Below are positions 46,706-57,608 of a stretch of DNA of 64,000 nt, in pieces; position 1 is the stretch's first letter, and the number at the start of each line of letters is the position of its first letter. Origin of the DNA: Candidatus Thalassarchaeaceae archaeon (GTDB lineage Archaea > Thermoplasmatota > Poseidoniia > Poseidoniales > Thalassarchaeaceae); assembly GCA_943841885.1 (NCBI GenBank), contig CALSZZ010000002.1:216262-280261 (forward strand), read 5' to 3'. The translations under genes and the position numbers were made by a program. The notes beneath the pieces are model-generated. The model was given only the letters and a program-made list of their open reading frames with translations, was not told the origin of the DNA and searched no databases.

Positions 46706-48554
46706 ATGGTTAATAATTTTCAGTTATTAAAAAATTTAATCCATCAGACAAAAGAGAGCGGCGTTAATAAAAAAAACATTTTTCTATTCTTTACAATTTC
46801 TTGTTTCTGTAGTAATTCTTTGGAAATATAATTTAAAATTCCTTAATCCTACTTTTAATGCAATTTCTCAAATGTCTCGTTCATTTGTAGTTTCAGGAGT
46901 TGAACAAAATCCTGCTTTTTACGAGACGAGCACTATGGTACCAATTATTCTATTGAGTACGTTGCTATTTTATATATTGGCTCAAGATGACTTTAGAAAT
47001 ATTATTAAAAATCCCAAAGATTTTAAATCTTATCCAACCACTATTTTACCTTTTTTCGCAATTCTGATAACTACAATTCTTTCTATCATGCTAGATTTCT
47101 CGCCACAAAAAGGTATGCCTTTCTTAATCATAGGAACAACTATCTATTTATCCTATTTGATGAATTTTGATAATTCTATTATTACTAAAATATTTTATGA
47201 ACCAAAAGAAAATCATATTGATGCAATAAAAGTTTTTTCTCCTTTTTTAATATTTATTTTAATTTCTATGTTTATATCTCTAATTCCTCTCATTTCGGAA
47301 AATATGGTAGAATTGTTCTCACTCGTACTAATTGTTATGGTTATGCTATCAGGCCTCCATATATTTTCTGAATCAAATAATTTGGCGAATCACGATAAAA
47401 AGAATTCTGCATTAATTTTTACAATAGCTTTACCAATAGTCTTGTATGCAATAACAAGATTACTTTTTTTATTACATAATCCAGACATAGTAACTCGTGA
47501 ACGCTGGGACCTTTCTTGGTCATTTATGGTTGATACAAACCGATTTGAAATAAATGCTTGGCCTATTCAACCAGATTTCCCTGAAGATATAAGATGGAAA
47601 TTTTATGTCGCTGCCATTATCAATTCAGTCCGAATAACTTTGGTTAGCATTGTACTATGTACAATTCTTGGAGTTATCATAGGAGTTACTAGATTATCAA
47701 ATAATAAATTAGCATCTATTTTGGCAACAGTATATGTAGAGATATTCAGGAATCTCCCACTTGCTGTTCTGTTGTTTCTAGTCGCATTACAGCTTGGCGA
47801 ATCGCTCCCTCTCTTTACCGATGAAGCGAATATCTCTGAATTGATGTATTACAGTAATCAGGGCATTTATATTCCTAATCCGGAGACAAATATGTTGATA
47901 TTATCTACTTTATTAATTCTTAGCGTTTGGTCTTGGAATAAATATAAGGATTATAATGCTCAAAAAGATCCGAATTATCAATATTCTGACAATCCACTAC
48001 TTTGGCCCTTAGTACTTATTTTGTGTGTATTTTTAATCTTTTCAAATGCATCTCATCCAGATTATGTCAAGGATGATCCGCTAAATAGAATATTTCTCAA
48101 TATTCCTGGTTCATGGGATATAATAGAAGGTAGCGGTTTCGAAATCACTCCAGAATTTCTTGCCATGATAATAGGTCTTACATTATTCACTGCATCAGTT
48201 GTTGCTGAAATAGTAAGGGGAAGTATTCAGTCTCTACCTAGGGGGCAGATAGAAGCTTCAATATCTTTGGGACTTTCATCTTATCAAAGGCTTAGACTAG
48301 TAATTTTACCCCAAGCCCTAAGGAGTATGATACCATTACTCAACAGTCAATATATGAATGTTTGGAAAAATTCTAGTTTAGCTATAATTGTAGCTTATAG
48401 TGATATATTTTATGTCATATTTGTGATGATGAATAATCTTGGTAAACTTATACCTTTATTCTTATTATTATTAGTAACTTATCAAGCAGGTAGTCTGCTA
48501 ATATCTGGAATCATGAATTTTTATAATTCAAGAGTTACGAAGGTGAAAATATGA
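46706..48554 (+). CDS. aapQ: Amino-acid ABC transporter permease, AapQ/BztB-like (5' frameshift)
   Basis: The track starts at 46872 (560 residues), but the first membrane helix lies upstream: an ATG at 46706 after 'AGGTG' opens 'MVNNFQLLKNLIHQTKESGVNKKN', and one lost base near 46790 restores 'FLVSVVILWKYNLKFLNPTFNAISQ' in the main frame. The C-terminus has the permease EAA loop 'EASISLGLSSYQRLRLVILPQALRSMIPLL'. The unusually long middle with extra helices resembles AapQ/BztB-type permeases. It pairs with the next gene to form the importer channel. Confidence 0.8.
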
Positions 48555-50266
48555 TCCCAGATGACAATAAAATAACGGAACAAATCGCAAAAAAAAATGG
48601 AGATGAAGGTGATAATATGTCTCTACAGCGTTATGATTTTGAATTCTTCTGTAAAAAATTATTAAAATCTGAGAGGAGTTTTGCAGGCCGTTCACGATGG
48701 GACCAAAATTATGACAAAGACATACAATTATCAATCGCATGCCTTAGCCTTTCTCTAATATTTTCTATTTATATGATTTCTAATACAATTTCTTCTATAG
48801 AATTAGTAGGTGAAATTACTGAAACTGATAGATTATTATATTCACTTGGAGTCTCTGCTGCGTGGTTTTTAGTTGCATGGTTGATTTCAATATCGTTTAT
48901 CAAAAGATCAAAGATAGTTTGGTTTGAATTGAACTTATCAAAAGTTAGTTTAGGATTTAATAATCTCAAGATTCCAATCCCATGGATTGGTGGCACTGCT
49001 TTAATGGGAATCATATCATCCCTCATCCTCCTTTCCTTAATTCAGTGGACATTAGACTTAACATTAATTACTTCTAGGTGGGATATAATTTGGGCTAACC
49101 GTGCTTCAGTTCTAATAGGGCCAAATCTCACTGAGGCCATGACTCAAGATTATCTGGTTTCAGAAAACTGGAGATTATGGCCGATCTTCTTTTTGGTTTG
49201 TACTATAATTGGATTATCATATGGCTCTTCAAACATTAAAGTACGATCTTTCATACCTGCATTTGGTCTTGCAACTACTATTATTATCGCATTCGCTGGT
49301 AACTCTCATGAAGCAAATTATAATGTAGATAAAATAATATTTAGATTCATACTTGGTTCACTACTTACTATGGCATGTTTCTTTGGGATGAGATTATACG
49401 CAATTAAGGTAGAAGAATATAAATTAAACAAAGCAAAGAGGAATATAGGGATATTATCCATATCAACTTTTTTCTTTACGATTTTTATACTAGATCCTCC
49501 AGAAATAATTGCAAATATTTCAAAGGTAATATCAGATAACATCGCTTTTCTTGAGCCAGTGTTTGAGCCTTTAACTCGAGAAGGTGTAAAACCTTCTCAA
49601 TGGGGAGGGCTATTAATTAATTTGATGGTTGCAGCCGCAGGATGTGTATTAGGTTTTGTTATCGGAGTTATCTTGGCATTCTGGCGTCAGAGTAATTTAC
49701 CAATATTAAAATGGCCTGGTATTGCAATCATAGAAATTGTCAGATCAGGTCCTTTGATTTGTTGGTTATATTTTGCTATGTATTTGTTGCCAGATATTGC
49801 AGATCCATTGTTTACTAATCCTGAAGACTTTGATAATATTCTCAGAATGATGGCTATTTTCAGTATATTCGGTGGATGTTACATTGCTGAAGTAATTAGA
49901 GGAGGTTTACAGGCAGTTGATAAAGGTCAAAAAGAAGCCGCCGTGGCTCTAGGGTTGAGCCCTCTACAAATAAAACTCCAAGTTGAATTGCCAAATGCTG
50001 TTAGGACAACACTGCCTTCAATAGTAAGTGTATTTATTGGTTTATGGAAAGATACTACTCTTTTATTCATAATTGAAATAATAGATTTCTTCAGAATTTC
50101 TAAAACTATGGCAAATACTGACTTAAGATTTCTTGGTGATTTCCTAGAACCAGTATACTTCACCGCATTAGTTTTCTGGATTTTTGCATTCTACTTATCA
50201 CGTGTATCGATGGGAGTAGAAAAAGGTCTCGGATTAGTTAAAGAAGGAGGAGGAGATGCAACATGA
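48551..50266 (+). CDS. aapM: Amino-acid ABC transporter permease, AapM/BztC-like
   Basis: 571 residues with about ten helices. The EAA loop '[30 protein letters not shown]' marks the ATPase contact. '[43 protein letters not shown]' is the conserved permease core. The start overlaps the upstream stop by four bases. Paired long permeases of this kind are the hallmark of the general L-amino-acid importers of Alphaproteobacteria. Confidence 0.88.
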   Translation: MIPDDNKITEQIAKKNGDEGDNMSLQRYDFEFFCKKLLKSERSFAGRSRWDQNYDKDIQLSIACLSLSLIFSIYMISNTISSIELVGEITETDRLLYSLGVSAAWFLVAWLISISFIKRSKIVWFELNLSKVSLGFNNLKIPIPWIGGTALMGIISSLILLSLIQWTLDLTLITSRWDIIWANRASVLIGPNLTEAMTQDYLVSENWRLWPIFFLVCTIIGLSYGSSNIKVRSFIPAFGLATTIIIAFAGNSHEANYNVDKIIFRFILGSLLTMACFFGMRLYAIKVEEYKLNKAKRNIGILSISTFFFTIFILDPPEIIANISKVISDNIAFLEPVFEPLTREGVKPSQWGGLLINLMVAAAGCVLGFVIGVILAFWRQSNLPILKWPGIAIIEIVRSGPLICWLYFAMYLLPDIADPLFTNPEDFDNILRMMAIFSIFGGCYIAEVIRGGLQAVDKGQKEAAVALGLSPLQIKLQVELPNAVRTTLPSIVSVFIGLWKDTTLLFIIEIIDFFRISKTMANTDLRFLGDFLEPVYFTALVFWIFAFYLSRVSMGVEKGLGLVKEGGGDAT

Positions 50267-51018
50267 ATGAAACAAATGATGAAGAAATAATTATACAAGC
50301 TGAAGGAGTAAAAGTAAATTTTGGAGATTTTTGGGCTCTCAAAGGAATCGATATAGAAGTTCGTACGGGAGAAATCATAGTAATTTTAGGCCCATCCGGT
50401 TCAGGAAAATCAACATTTATACGTACATTAAATAGATTACAACCTCATAGTGGAGGAAAGATAATTTTAGATGGTATACCAATTGATGATGATACATCAA
50501 TTAAAGATCTAAAATATATTCGTTCTGAAGTCGGCTTTGTTTTCCAACAATTTAATTTATTCCCGCATTTGACTATTATGGAAAATATCACACTTGCGCC
50601 TATGAAAGTTAAGGGGATGTCCAAAACAAAAGCCGAAGAAAAGGCTATGGAACTTCTTGAAAGAGTAGGGATACCTGAGCAAGCATACAAATATCCTAGT
50701 GGATTATCTGGTGGTCAACAACAACGTGTTGCTATAGCAAGAGCTTTAGCCATGGATCCCAAAATAATGCTATTTGATGAACCAACATCAGCTTTAGATC
50801 CCGAAATGATAAAAGAAGTACTAGATGTAATGATAGACTTAGCCAAGAGAGATATAACAATGATTGTTGTAACTCATGAGATGGGTTTCGCGAAAGAGGT
50901 GGCAGATAGAGTAATACTTTTTGATGAAGGTTTACTAATCGAGGAAAACACTCCGGATGTATTTTTCGATAGTCCTAAACACGATAGGACAAAACTATTT
51001 CTCGAACAAATCCTCTAA
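50263..51018 (+). CDS. aapP: Amino-acid ABC transporter ATP-binding protein
   Basis: 251 residues. Walker A 'GPSGSGKST', Q-loop '[11 protein letters not shown]', signature '[15 protein letters not shown]', Walker B '[13 protein letters not shown]' and the switch 'VTHEMGFA' are all intact, of the polar amino-acid (GlnQ/HisP) subfamily. ATG overlaps the permease stop. It energises uptake through the two permeases. Confidence 0.95.
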   Translation: MNETNDEEIIIQAEGVKVNFGDFWALKGIDIEVRTGEIIVILGPSGSGKSTFIRTLNRLQPHSGGKIILDGIPIDDDTSIKDLKYIRSEVGFVFQQFNLFPHLTIMENITLAPMKVKGMSKTKAEEKAMELLERVGIPEQAYKYPSGLSGGQQQRVAIARALAMDPKIMLFDEPTSALDPEMIKEVLDVMIDLAKRDITMIVVTHEMGFAKEVADRVILFDEGLLIEENTPDVFFDSPKHDRTKLFLEQIL

Positions 51019-51021
51019 ATG

Positions 51022-51912
51022 TTATATTTTAATCCAGTGAGCAACTCTGTCATGTATTGTACTTCTAAAGGTCAGTAATTTTAGTGAAGGACCTTGTAAG
51101 TTTATTGTTACAGTCGAACCTCTTGTAAAATGAGTTTCTTCCCAGCCATCACTGACGACGTAACCTCTATGCATGTCACTAGTTAGTTTTGTTGATTTAT
51201 TCGTCCATGACCAATATGAACCATCATCTAATCTCTCGCTTCTTGGAAGATCTCTTGATACAAATAAATATTTTTTACTCACATCTTCTAGAGGAAAAGT
51301 AACTCCTTCTATGTTTGCAACATGTCGGAACCATGCTCCTTGTCCCAGAAAAGTTGAGAATAAACATCCTGATGATTTTTGTACTATGTCTATTACTTCA
51401 TTACCCTGGTCTGCATCTCTTTCAATTCTATATTTGGAGGGTTGATATTGATGCGTATTAGCTACCAATAGATCATTAAGGGCTGGGTCTGAAATAATTC
51501 TTTTACCACTTGGAGTTTCAATTTCTGCTTGTAATCGAGGTAGGACATTGATAATCGCCCTACCTTCAATTGCTTCTATTATATCTTCAGCGAAAAAATT
51601 TGGTTCACTACCCATATAAAATCCATATGAACCGTCACTATGTACTTCTCTAGGATGACTATTTACGCCCATTACAGGAGTCTTGGAATCAATTGAGTGA
51701 ACTATTGATGTTAATGTGCCGTCGCCCCCTAATATTATGGCCAAATCCCTATCTAGAAAATCGGACCTACGAACAGTTTCTCTTACAGTATAATCTACTC
51801 TGATTTGACGTTTAGATACCAATTTATCTAATATTTCTTTAATATCTTCAAGTGCCTTATCATGTATTTCTTCGAAATTTTTCTTATAAACAACTAAAAT
51901 GTTCGTGGTCAC
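51022..51912 (-). CDS. nadK: NAD kinase
   Basis: 296 residues. 'AIILGGDGTLTSIVHSI' is the GGDG motif for ATP and catalysis; 'GVNSHPREVHSDGSYGF' and 'DPALNDLLVANTHQYQPSKYRI' take the place of the NE/D and substrate motifs. It phosphorylates NAD to NADP. The 'NSHP' loop instead of 'NxGxxGFL' is unusual among bacterial enzymes. It ends 4 bases from the transporter operon and is convergent with it. Confidence 0.85.
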   Translation of the reverse strand: MTTNILVVYKKNFEEIHDKALEDIKEILDKLVSKRQIRVDYTVRETVRRSDFLDRDLAIILGGDGTLTSIVHSIDSKTPVMGVNSHPREVHSDGSYGFYMGSEPNFFAEDIIEAIEGRAIINVLPRLQAEIETPSGKRIISDPALNDLLVANTHQYQPSKYRIERDADQGNEVIDIVQKSSGCLFSTFLGQGAWFRHVANIEGVTFPLEDVSKKYLFVSRDLPRSERLDDGSYWSWTNKSTKLTSDMHRGYVVSDGWEETHFTRGSTVTINLQGPSLKLLTFRSTIHDRVAHWIKI

Positions 51913-52031
51913 TTCAGGCCCTCCAGTATACTATCCTGTCGGCATTCACATATAGCCGCAACGTACAAATATTTACTCTCTAACTTAATATTTCTACATA
52001 GACTCATCAACGATATCCCATTGGGCTGTTC

Positions 52032-53093
52032 ATGAGAGTAGTATATTTGCTGTCACTGCTAATATTGTTCCCTATGATTTCAGGTTGTTTATCAGTTCCT
52101 TTGAATGAATCTTGCAATAGAGAGGACTGCTTCCCTCTTAATAATGAATCCTTCTCTGATATATTATCAAATAGTAACGCTTTTGATGTAATTCAATATT
52201 CAAATTTTTTCCCTCAAATAAAGGTTGAAGTAACTTTGGTTTCTGAATATCAAGAACAGAGGGGGGAGATTTACTGGAATGTTGTTAAAGATGATCATGC
52301 TAAACTAAGTTCAGTTTCTTCAAGGCTAGTTTTAGGGGAAACAGTAGTAATTGATACAGAATATGTCGAAGGGCAAAAATCAAATAATTACAGAGTAGGA
52401 AATGAGTGGTATGAAGGGCGTGATGAAATACCTGAATATTCTAATCCCTTCGTTAAATTAGCACAATCTGCTACAGATAATCCAGATGGATTTTGGCCAC
52501 CATTTGCTTTTGATACGACGCAATTAATTGATCTTGATTGGTCCATAACAGCAGATATTTCTTCAACACAACAGATTGCTAGCTCGTCTAATGAAACCCA
52601 TTCAATATTTATTGAAACTATGGGAATTCCTCCAATTATCACTGGAATCGAAACATATTCTGGCGAAGATAAATTTATTTTACAAGTTACGACGGAAAAT
52701 ATCTCTTTATCTTTAAGAAATGATATCCAAAGGACTCCAGCCCCATTTATTCCAAATCCTTTTCCAAAAGACTCGTCTGAAAATATATCATATTGGTCAG
52801 GAGTAATATCAAATTCTTTGTCTCTTGAAATTAAGCCAGAACAGTTAGAGATTCATGGGTTAGTATCTGAAAATAACTACAGCTCTTCGGTTTCTGTAAT
52901 GAGATTCGATAATCAAAATTTAAATCAAACATTATCTGATGGAACGTGGTGGGAATTTTATTGGATAGATTACCTAGGAGAGAATTTGGTTTCGAATGGA
53001 GATTTGTATACTGTGAGGACGAATACAACAGGAAATATTACCATAGGTATTTTTGATTTATGGGCTAATTCATGGACTAATCAATCTTTTTGA
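52032..53093 (+). CDS. Lipoprotein of unknown function
   Basis: 353 residues. A signal peptide ends in lipobox 'MISGC' (Cys19). The rest is beta-rich and secreted, with several N-x-S/T sites ('NETHS', 'NNYSS', 'NTTGN'). I do not recognise a domain; the pattern of paired strands somewhat recalls LolA/LppX-type carriers, which is a weak guess. The ATG at 52032 is the first codon of the signal peptide. Confidence 0.6.
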   Translation: MRVVYLLSLLILFPMISGCLSVPLNESCNREDCFPLNNESFSDILSNSNAFDVIQYSNFFPQIKVEVTLVSEYQEQRGEIYWNVVKDDHAKLSSVSSRLVLGETVVIDTEYVEGQKSNNYRVGNEWYEGRDEIPEYSNPFVKLAQSATDNPDGFWPPFAFDTTQLIDLDWSITADISSTQQIASSSNETHSIFIETMGIPPIITGIETYSGEDKFILQVTTENISLSLRNDIQRTPAPFIPNPFPKDSSENISYWSGVISNSLSLEIKPEQLEIHGLVSENNYSSSVSVMRFDNQNLNQTLSDGTWWEFYWIDYLGENLVSNGDLYTVRTNTTGNITIGIFDLWANSWTNQSF

Positions 53094-53157
53094 TGAATAA
53101 AAAATTTAATTTATTATTATTACACAGGTTTATGTGCACCTGTCTTTTGGTGGGAAT

Positions 53158-54663
53158 GTGAGTTTTACTGCTAGTAACACAGTTGTCAAAAAAAACCCCT
53201 CTTTCTTTTTATTTTTAATTCTAATTTCCTCATCCATTTCAGGCTGTACTTCAACAAATATGTTAGATACTGATGATGATGGCATAGAAGACTCATTGGA
53301 TAATTGTGCATTTTTGATTAATCCGAAACAGATTGATACTAATTCAGATGGCGAAGGCGATACCTGTGATGACGATGATGATGGTGATTTAACCCTAGAT
53401 TTAGATGATAAATTCCCCTTAGATCCTACCGAAATATCAGATATGGATAACGATGGCATTGGAGATAATAATGATTCTGATAGAGATGGAGATGGGGTTG
53501 ATAATACACAAGATTATTTTCCCAATGATTTTTTTGAACAAAAAGATACAGATTTAGATGGACTGGGAAATAATGCTGATGATGATGATGATGACGATGG
53601 GTTGTTGGATGTTGTTGATCCATTTGATTTAACGCCCTTCACATCACTAAACTCTTCTGGACCTTTTAATGTTGGAACAACAGAATTAATTTTTAATTCT
53701 CCCAGAGGCCATGAAATTACTCTTCAATTATGGTATCCAACTGGAGATAAAGAAGGGGAATATACAATTTATGATGATGCATGGTATGGAAACGCATGGG
53801 AATCCGCAAAACCAGATTGCTCGGAATCAAGGCCAGTAGTGGCTTATAGTCACGGCTTTCCTAGTATAAGATGGGCTTCTGCTTACTACATGGAATATTT
53901 AGCCAGTCATGGCTTTTTCGCATTTGCACCTGATCATAGATTTAGTACATTGCTAGATGTTCAATTACAAAATTTTGCAGAAATGATGCTTTCCAGGCCA
54001 GTTGATATTATGGAATCTTTTGATTGGCTTTCTTCTAAAAGTGAAGATCTAGGATATCTAAATGGATGCGTAGAATACCGCAATGGATATGCTATGACTG
54101 GCCAATCTACTGGGGGGTTTACTTCTTTAATGATTTCTGGTGCTGAAATATTGCTGTCAGATTTACAAGAAGATTGCAAAAATCCACATTCTGGTGGAAT
54201 TGATGAAATATATCCAGGTAGTTCTTGTGAGATGATAGAACTATGGCAAATTACAAATCCAAATTCTACTGTTATTAAAATACAGGATAGTAGAGCATGG
54301 GCTACGGTTTTACTAGCTCCATGGAACGGTTCACTGTTGGATGATGGAATTTCTTCTACTGATTCAAATATTCTCTTAATCGCTAGTGATATTGATGAAA
54401 CAGTTTCATTATCTGAGGTAAATAATACACGAGATTTGTTAAGTGAAAATGTACTTCATTCTGCATTACTCATTGACGCTGGACACTATCACTATGCTCC
54501 GATAGGATGTGCTGTAAGGGGTTGTGTTGGCAATCTTTCTATTGATGAAGCAACTGATTTTACTAATACGACAATTCTTATCTTCTTAGCACAAATGATG
54601 CAATGGCCTGGTGCTAATGATTATGAAATGCCCGAAAGAGAATTTGTAGAATGGCGCGTATGA
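53158..54663 (+). CDS. Lipoprotein with calcium-binding repeats and alpha/beta-hydrolase domain
   Basis: About 501 residues from GTG 53158, which has 'GGTGG' 5 bases upstream; the track's GTG at 53134 is less likely. Lipobox 'SISGC' is followed by about six thrombospondin type-3-like Asp loops ('DTDDDGIEDSLDNC', 'DTNSDGEGDTCDDDDDGD', 'DTDLDGLGNNADDDDDDDG'). A hydrolase of PAF-acetylhydrolase/dienelactone type follows: 'YSHGFPSIRWASAYYMEYLASHGFF' (oxyanion loop), nucleophile Ser in 'GQSTGGF', and a late His in 'AGHYHY'. It would act outside the cell on esters; substrate unknown. Confidence 0.75.
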   Translation: MSFTASNTVVKKNPSFFLFLILISSSISGCTSTNMLDTDDDGIEDSLDNCAFLINPKQIDTNSDGEGDTCDDDDDGDLTLDLDDKFPLDPTEISDMDNDGIGDNNDSDRDGDGVDNTQDYFPNDFFEQKDTDLDGLGNNADDDDDDDGLLDVVDPFDLTPFTSLNSSGPFNVGTTELIFNSPRGHEITLQLWYPTGDKEGEYTIYDDAWYGNAWESAKPDCSESRPVVAYSHGFPSIRWASAYYMEYLASHGFFAFAPDHRFSTLLDVQLQNFAEMMLSRPVDIMESFDWLSSKSEDLGYLNGCVEYRNGYAMTGQSTGGFTSLMISGAEILLSDLQEDCKNPHSGGIDEIYPGSSCEMIELWQITNPNSTVIKIQDSRAWATVLLAPWNGSLLDDGISSTDSNILLIASDIDETVSLSEVNNTRDLLSENVLHSALLIDAGHYHYAPIGCAVRGCVGNLSIDEATDFTNTTILIFLAQMMQWPGANDYEMPEREFVEWRV

Positions 54664-54700
54664 TGCTTACATTCAAACGCCCCATCGCTCAGGGTTTTAT

Positions 54701-56470
54701 GTGAGTAATAGCCAACACCCACTTTTACGCTTATTATCTCATTTGAGGCGTCATAGGTTTACTGTATTATTGGCTTCAATATGTTCAATATTGAATAAAA
54801 TTTGGGACCTAGCACCCCCTCTTTTAATTGGTATAGCGATTGATGTTGTTGCGTTAAAAGAAGAATCATTTCTGGCAGAATGGTACCCAGATCCAAAAGA
54901 TCAATTCTTACTTTTGACTGTAGTAACTGCAATAATATGGATACTAGAATCAATTTTTCAATACTTATATGATGTACTATGGAGAAATTTAGCACAAACT
55001 GCACAACACGACCTAAGGATGGATGCCTACTCACATATTCAAAATCTTGAGATGCAATGGTTCTCTGAGCAAACTACTGGTGGCCTTATGGCTATTATGA
55101 ATGATGATGTTAACCAATTGGAAAGATTTCTAGATCAAGGTGCTAATGATTTATTCCAAGTTGGCACAACAGTTTTTGTAGTTGGCGGAATTATGTTATT
55201 TTTAGCCCCTGAAGTAGCTATATGGGCAATTTTACCTGTTCCTATAATTGTAGGTGGATCTTTCCTTTTCCAAAGAAAAATAGGTGTTAGATACTCAAAT
55301 GTGCGAAAAGAGGTAGCAGATTTAAACTCAATTTTGAATAATAATCTTCAAGGAATCACCACTATCAAATCATTCACTGCCGAAGATAGAGAAATAGAAA
55401 GAGTATCAAAAGCTTCAAGTTCATATAGAGATGCAAATAGAGATGCAATAAAACTTTCAGCTTCTTTTGTTCCACTGATTAGAATGGCAATTTTATTTGC
55501 CTTCACCGCTAATATGCTAGTTGGTGGATGGTTAGCATTAGAAGGCGAACTTAGTATAGGGGCATATTCAATAATAGTATTCATCACACAACGTCTCTTG
55601 TGGCCATTAACTAGACTTGGGCAAACATTCGACTTGTATCAAAGGGCTATGGCTTCTACAACTAGGGTCTTAGATCTATTAGATACCAAAGTAGGAGTTG
55701 TAGAAGGCGATTTTACATTATCTAACATTTCTGGAAGTATTGATTTTAATAATCTTAATTTTACATATCCTGGCCGAGAAGTTGTTTTGGATGATTTTCA
55801 ATTATCTATACCCGCCGGCTCCACAGTAGGTTTAGTTGGAGCCACAGGCTCAGGAAAAACCACTCTCATTAGATTGTTACTAAGGTTTCATGAATCACAG
55901 GAAGGAGATATTTCAATTGATAAATACAATATCAACGATGTAACGCTAAATTCACTAAGGAAATGTATCAGTTTAGTCAGTCAAAATACTACTTTATTCC
56001 CAGGGACAGTACGGGAGAATATTCTTTATGGTAATCCAAATGCTTCCGAAGAAGAAATTATAGAAGCTGCAAAAATAGGTGAAGCATTAGGATTTATTGA
56101 AGATTTACCAAATAAATGGAATACTAATATTGGAGAAGATGGTCATAAACTATCTGGAGGTCAGCGGCAAAGATTAGCCATAGCTAGGGCCATTCTGAAA
56201 GATGCACCTATACTAATTTTAGATGAAGCTACAAGCAATGTAGATAACGAGACTGAAGCAGCATTACAGCGATCAATAACAAAAATTTCTGAAAACAGGA
56301 CTACTTTAATCATTGCACATCGTCTTTCAACGGTCCGCTCTGCAGATATTATAGCGGTACTAGAAAATGGAAAAGTATCTGAATCAGGAACGCATGATGA
56401 TTTAATATCAAATAATGGGTTGTATTCAAGATTATGGGGCGTACAAACAGGTGAGAGATTAACTGAATAG
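54701..56470 (+). CDS. ABC-type exporter half-transporter (MsbA-like)
   Basis: 589 residues. Six membrane helices fused to an ATPase. Walker A 'GATGSGKTT', signature 'LSGGQRQRLAIARAI', Walker B 'ILILDEATSNVD' and H-loop 'IAHRLSTV' are intact. It should form a homodimer that moves lipids, peptides or drugs outward. GTG start at 54701. It precedes a thioesterase by 18 bases, so the two may be co-transcribed. Confidence 0.9.
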   Translation: MSNSQHPLLRLLSHLRRHRFTVLLASICSILNKIWDLAPPLLIGIAIDVVALKEESFLAEWYPDPKDQFLLLTVVTAIIWILESIFQYLYDVLWRNLAQTAQHDLRMDAYSHIQNLEMQWFSEQTTGGLMAIMNDDVNQLERFLDQGANDLFQVGTTVFVVGGIMLFLAPEVAIWAILPVPIIVGGSFLFQRKIGVRYSNVRKEVADLNSILNNNLQGITTIKSFTAEDREIERVSKASSSYRDANRDAIKLSASFVPLIRMAILFAFTANMLVGGWLALEGELSIGAYSIIVFITQRLLWPLTRLGQTFDLYQRAMASTTRVLDLLDTKVGVVEGDFTLSNISGSIDFNNLNFTYPGREVVLDDFQLSIPAGSTVGLVGATGSGKTTLIRLLLRFHESQEGDISIDKYNINDVTLNSLRKCISLVSQNTTLFPGTVRENILYGNPNASEEEIIEAAKIGEALGFIEDLPNKWNTNIGEDGHKLSGGQRQRLAIARAILKDAPILILDEATSNVDNETEAALQRSITKISENRTTLIIAHRLSTVRSADIIAVLENGKVSESGTHDDLISNNGLYSRLWGVQTGERLTE

Positions 56471-56488
56471 AATGATGGAGAAGATTTA

Positions 56489-56908
56489 GTGGATAAAATT
56501 GAGAAAAATATGCCTAAACTTTCTGGTTTAGGAAAACTAATGGGAATGGAATTAGATAACTTCTCGAACGGTAAATGTATGGTCACTGCTGTAGTTTTAG
56601 AATCTCATCTTAATGCTGGAGGAGTTGCACATGGGGGGCTTCACGCCACAATGCTGGATACTGCACTAGGGGGGGCTTTAGTTTCAATGATAAAGAAACA
56701 AGAGTGGTGTGCTACTGCCCAATTGGATATTTCCTACATCAATCCAGCATATTTAGGGACAAGATTATTGGCAGAAGGAAATGTAATAAGACGCGGTAAA
56801 AATATCGCCCATTGTGAAGGAATTTTAAAAAACTCAGATGGAAAAATAATCGCTTCAGGGAAAGGGACCTGGATAATTTGGAATAAAAAACCTGATAGCT
56901 TAATATAA
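56489..56908 (+). CDS. PaaI-family hotdog thioesterase
   Basis: 139 residues with GTG start. 'AGGVAHGGLHATMLDTALGGAL' is the hotdog-helix motif with the catalytic Asp; 'ATAQLDISYINPA' is the next core strand. It hydrolyses acyl- or aryl-CoA esters. Downstream of the ABC exporter in the same direction. Confidence 0.85.
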   Translation: MDKIEKNMPKLSGLGKLMGMELDNFSNGKCMVTAVVLESHLNAGGVAHGGLHATMLDTALGGALVSMIKKQEWCATAQLDISYINPAYLGTRLLAEGNVIRRGKNIAHCEGILKNSDGKIIASGKGTWIIWNKKPDSLI

Positions 56909-56960
56909 TTCAACTCGATTAAGGGTATAATTCATTAATCACTCCCTCTCTAGTGAATAC

Positions 56961-57293
56961 ATGGCTCCCTCCGATTCTATGATGTGGTTCATAGTTGGCT
57001 TTGCTCAATTAATAATTGCCAATGAGATAGAAAAAGGTTTTTTCAATCTGTTATTCAGTACAACTGGAGGAAGTTTTCTTGTGGTGGGTGTTTATGTGTT
57101 ATTATTCATCGCCAAACATTCTGAAGAATTTTCCGACGCATATTCAAAATTTGAGAAAAGTGAACTTACAAGAGATGAAAATGGAAGTTTAACGATTAGG
57201 AATGGAGACTCATCAGTCAAGAAAGGAATAGGTATTGCAATTCCTGCCTCGTTAACATTCATATCTGCTATTGTATGGCTTGCTACGCTTTGA
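56961..57293 (+). CDS. Small membrane protein upstream of the NfeD-flotillin genes
   Basis: 110 residues, two N-terminal helices and one C-terminal helix flanking a charged cytosolic loop ('YSKFEKSELTRDENGSLTIRNGDSS'). No family recognised. First of four same-strand genes ending in flotillin. Confidence 0.5.
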   Translation: MAPSDSMMWFIVGFAQLIIANEIEKGFFNLLFSTTGGSFLVVGVYVLLFIAKHSEEFSDAYSKFEKSELTRDENGSLTIRNGDSSVKKGIGIAIPASLTFISAIVWLATL

Positions 57294-57308
57294 AGGAGGT
57301 GTATTCCA

Positions 57309-57566
57309 TTGGATAAAAATCCACATGAGAGTATTGTGGATAAGGTAGTAAATAATCCAGCATATGAATTATTAGGCGGATACCAACTATTTCTTCGGAG
57401 AGTTACAATTCCAATAATACTGGTATTGATTCTATTACTTTCCTATACGCTATTCTCTAATCTTACAAACTCTGATAATGCTACAATTTTGGCCTTTGGT
57501 TTTACGGGTTTATTATTAGGGCCAGTTTTAAATCTCGATCGCCTTTTGGCGCAATGGCTAAAATAG
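57309..57566 (+). CDS. Small membrane protein
   Basis: 85 residues from TTG 57309 after 'GAAGGAGG', a strong RBS that supports the non-ATG start. Two helices ('ITIPIILVLILLLSYTLFS', 'ILAFGFTGLLLGPVLN'). No family recognised. Confidence 0.5.
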   Translation: MDKNPHESIVDKVVNNPAYELLGGYQLFLRRVTIPIILVLILLLSYTLFSNLTNSDNATILAFGFTGLLLGPVLNLDRLLAQWLK

Positions 57567-57608
57567 TCTATTTCCTAACTTATTTTATGATTTAGCCGAA
57601 TATGTCAA

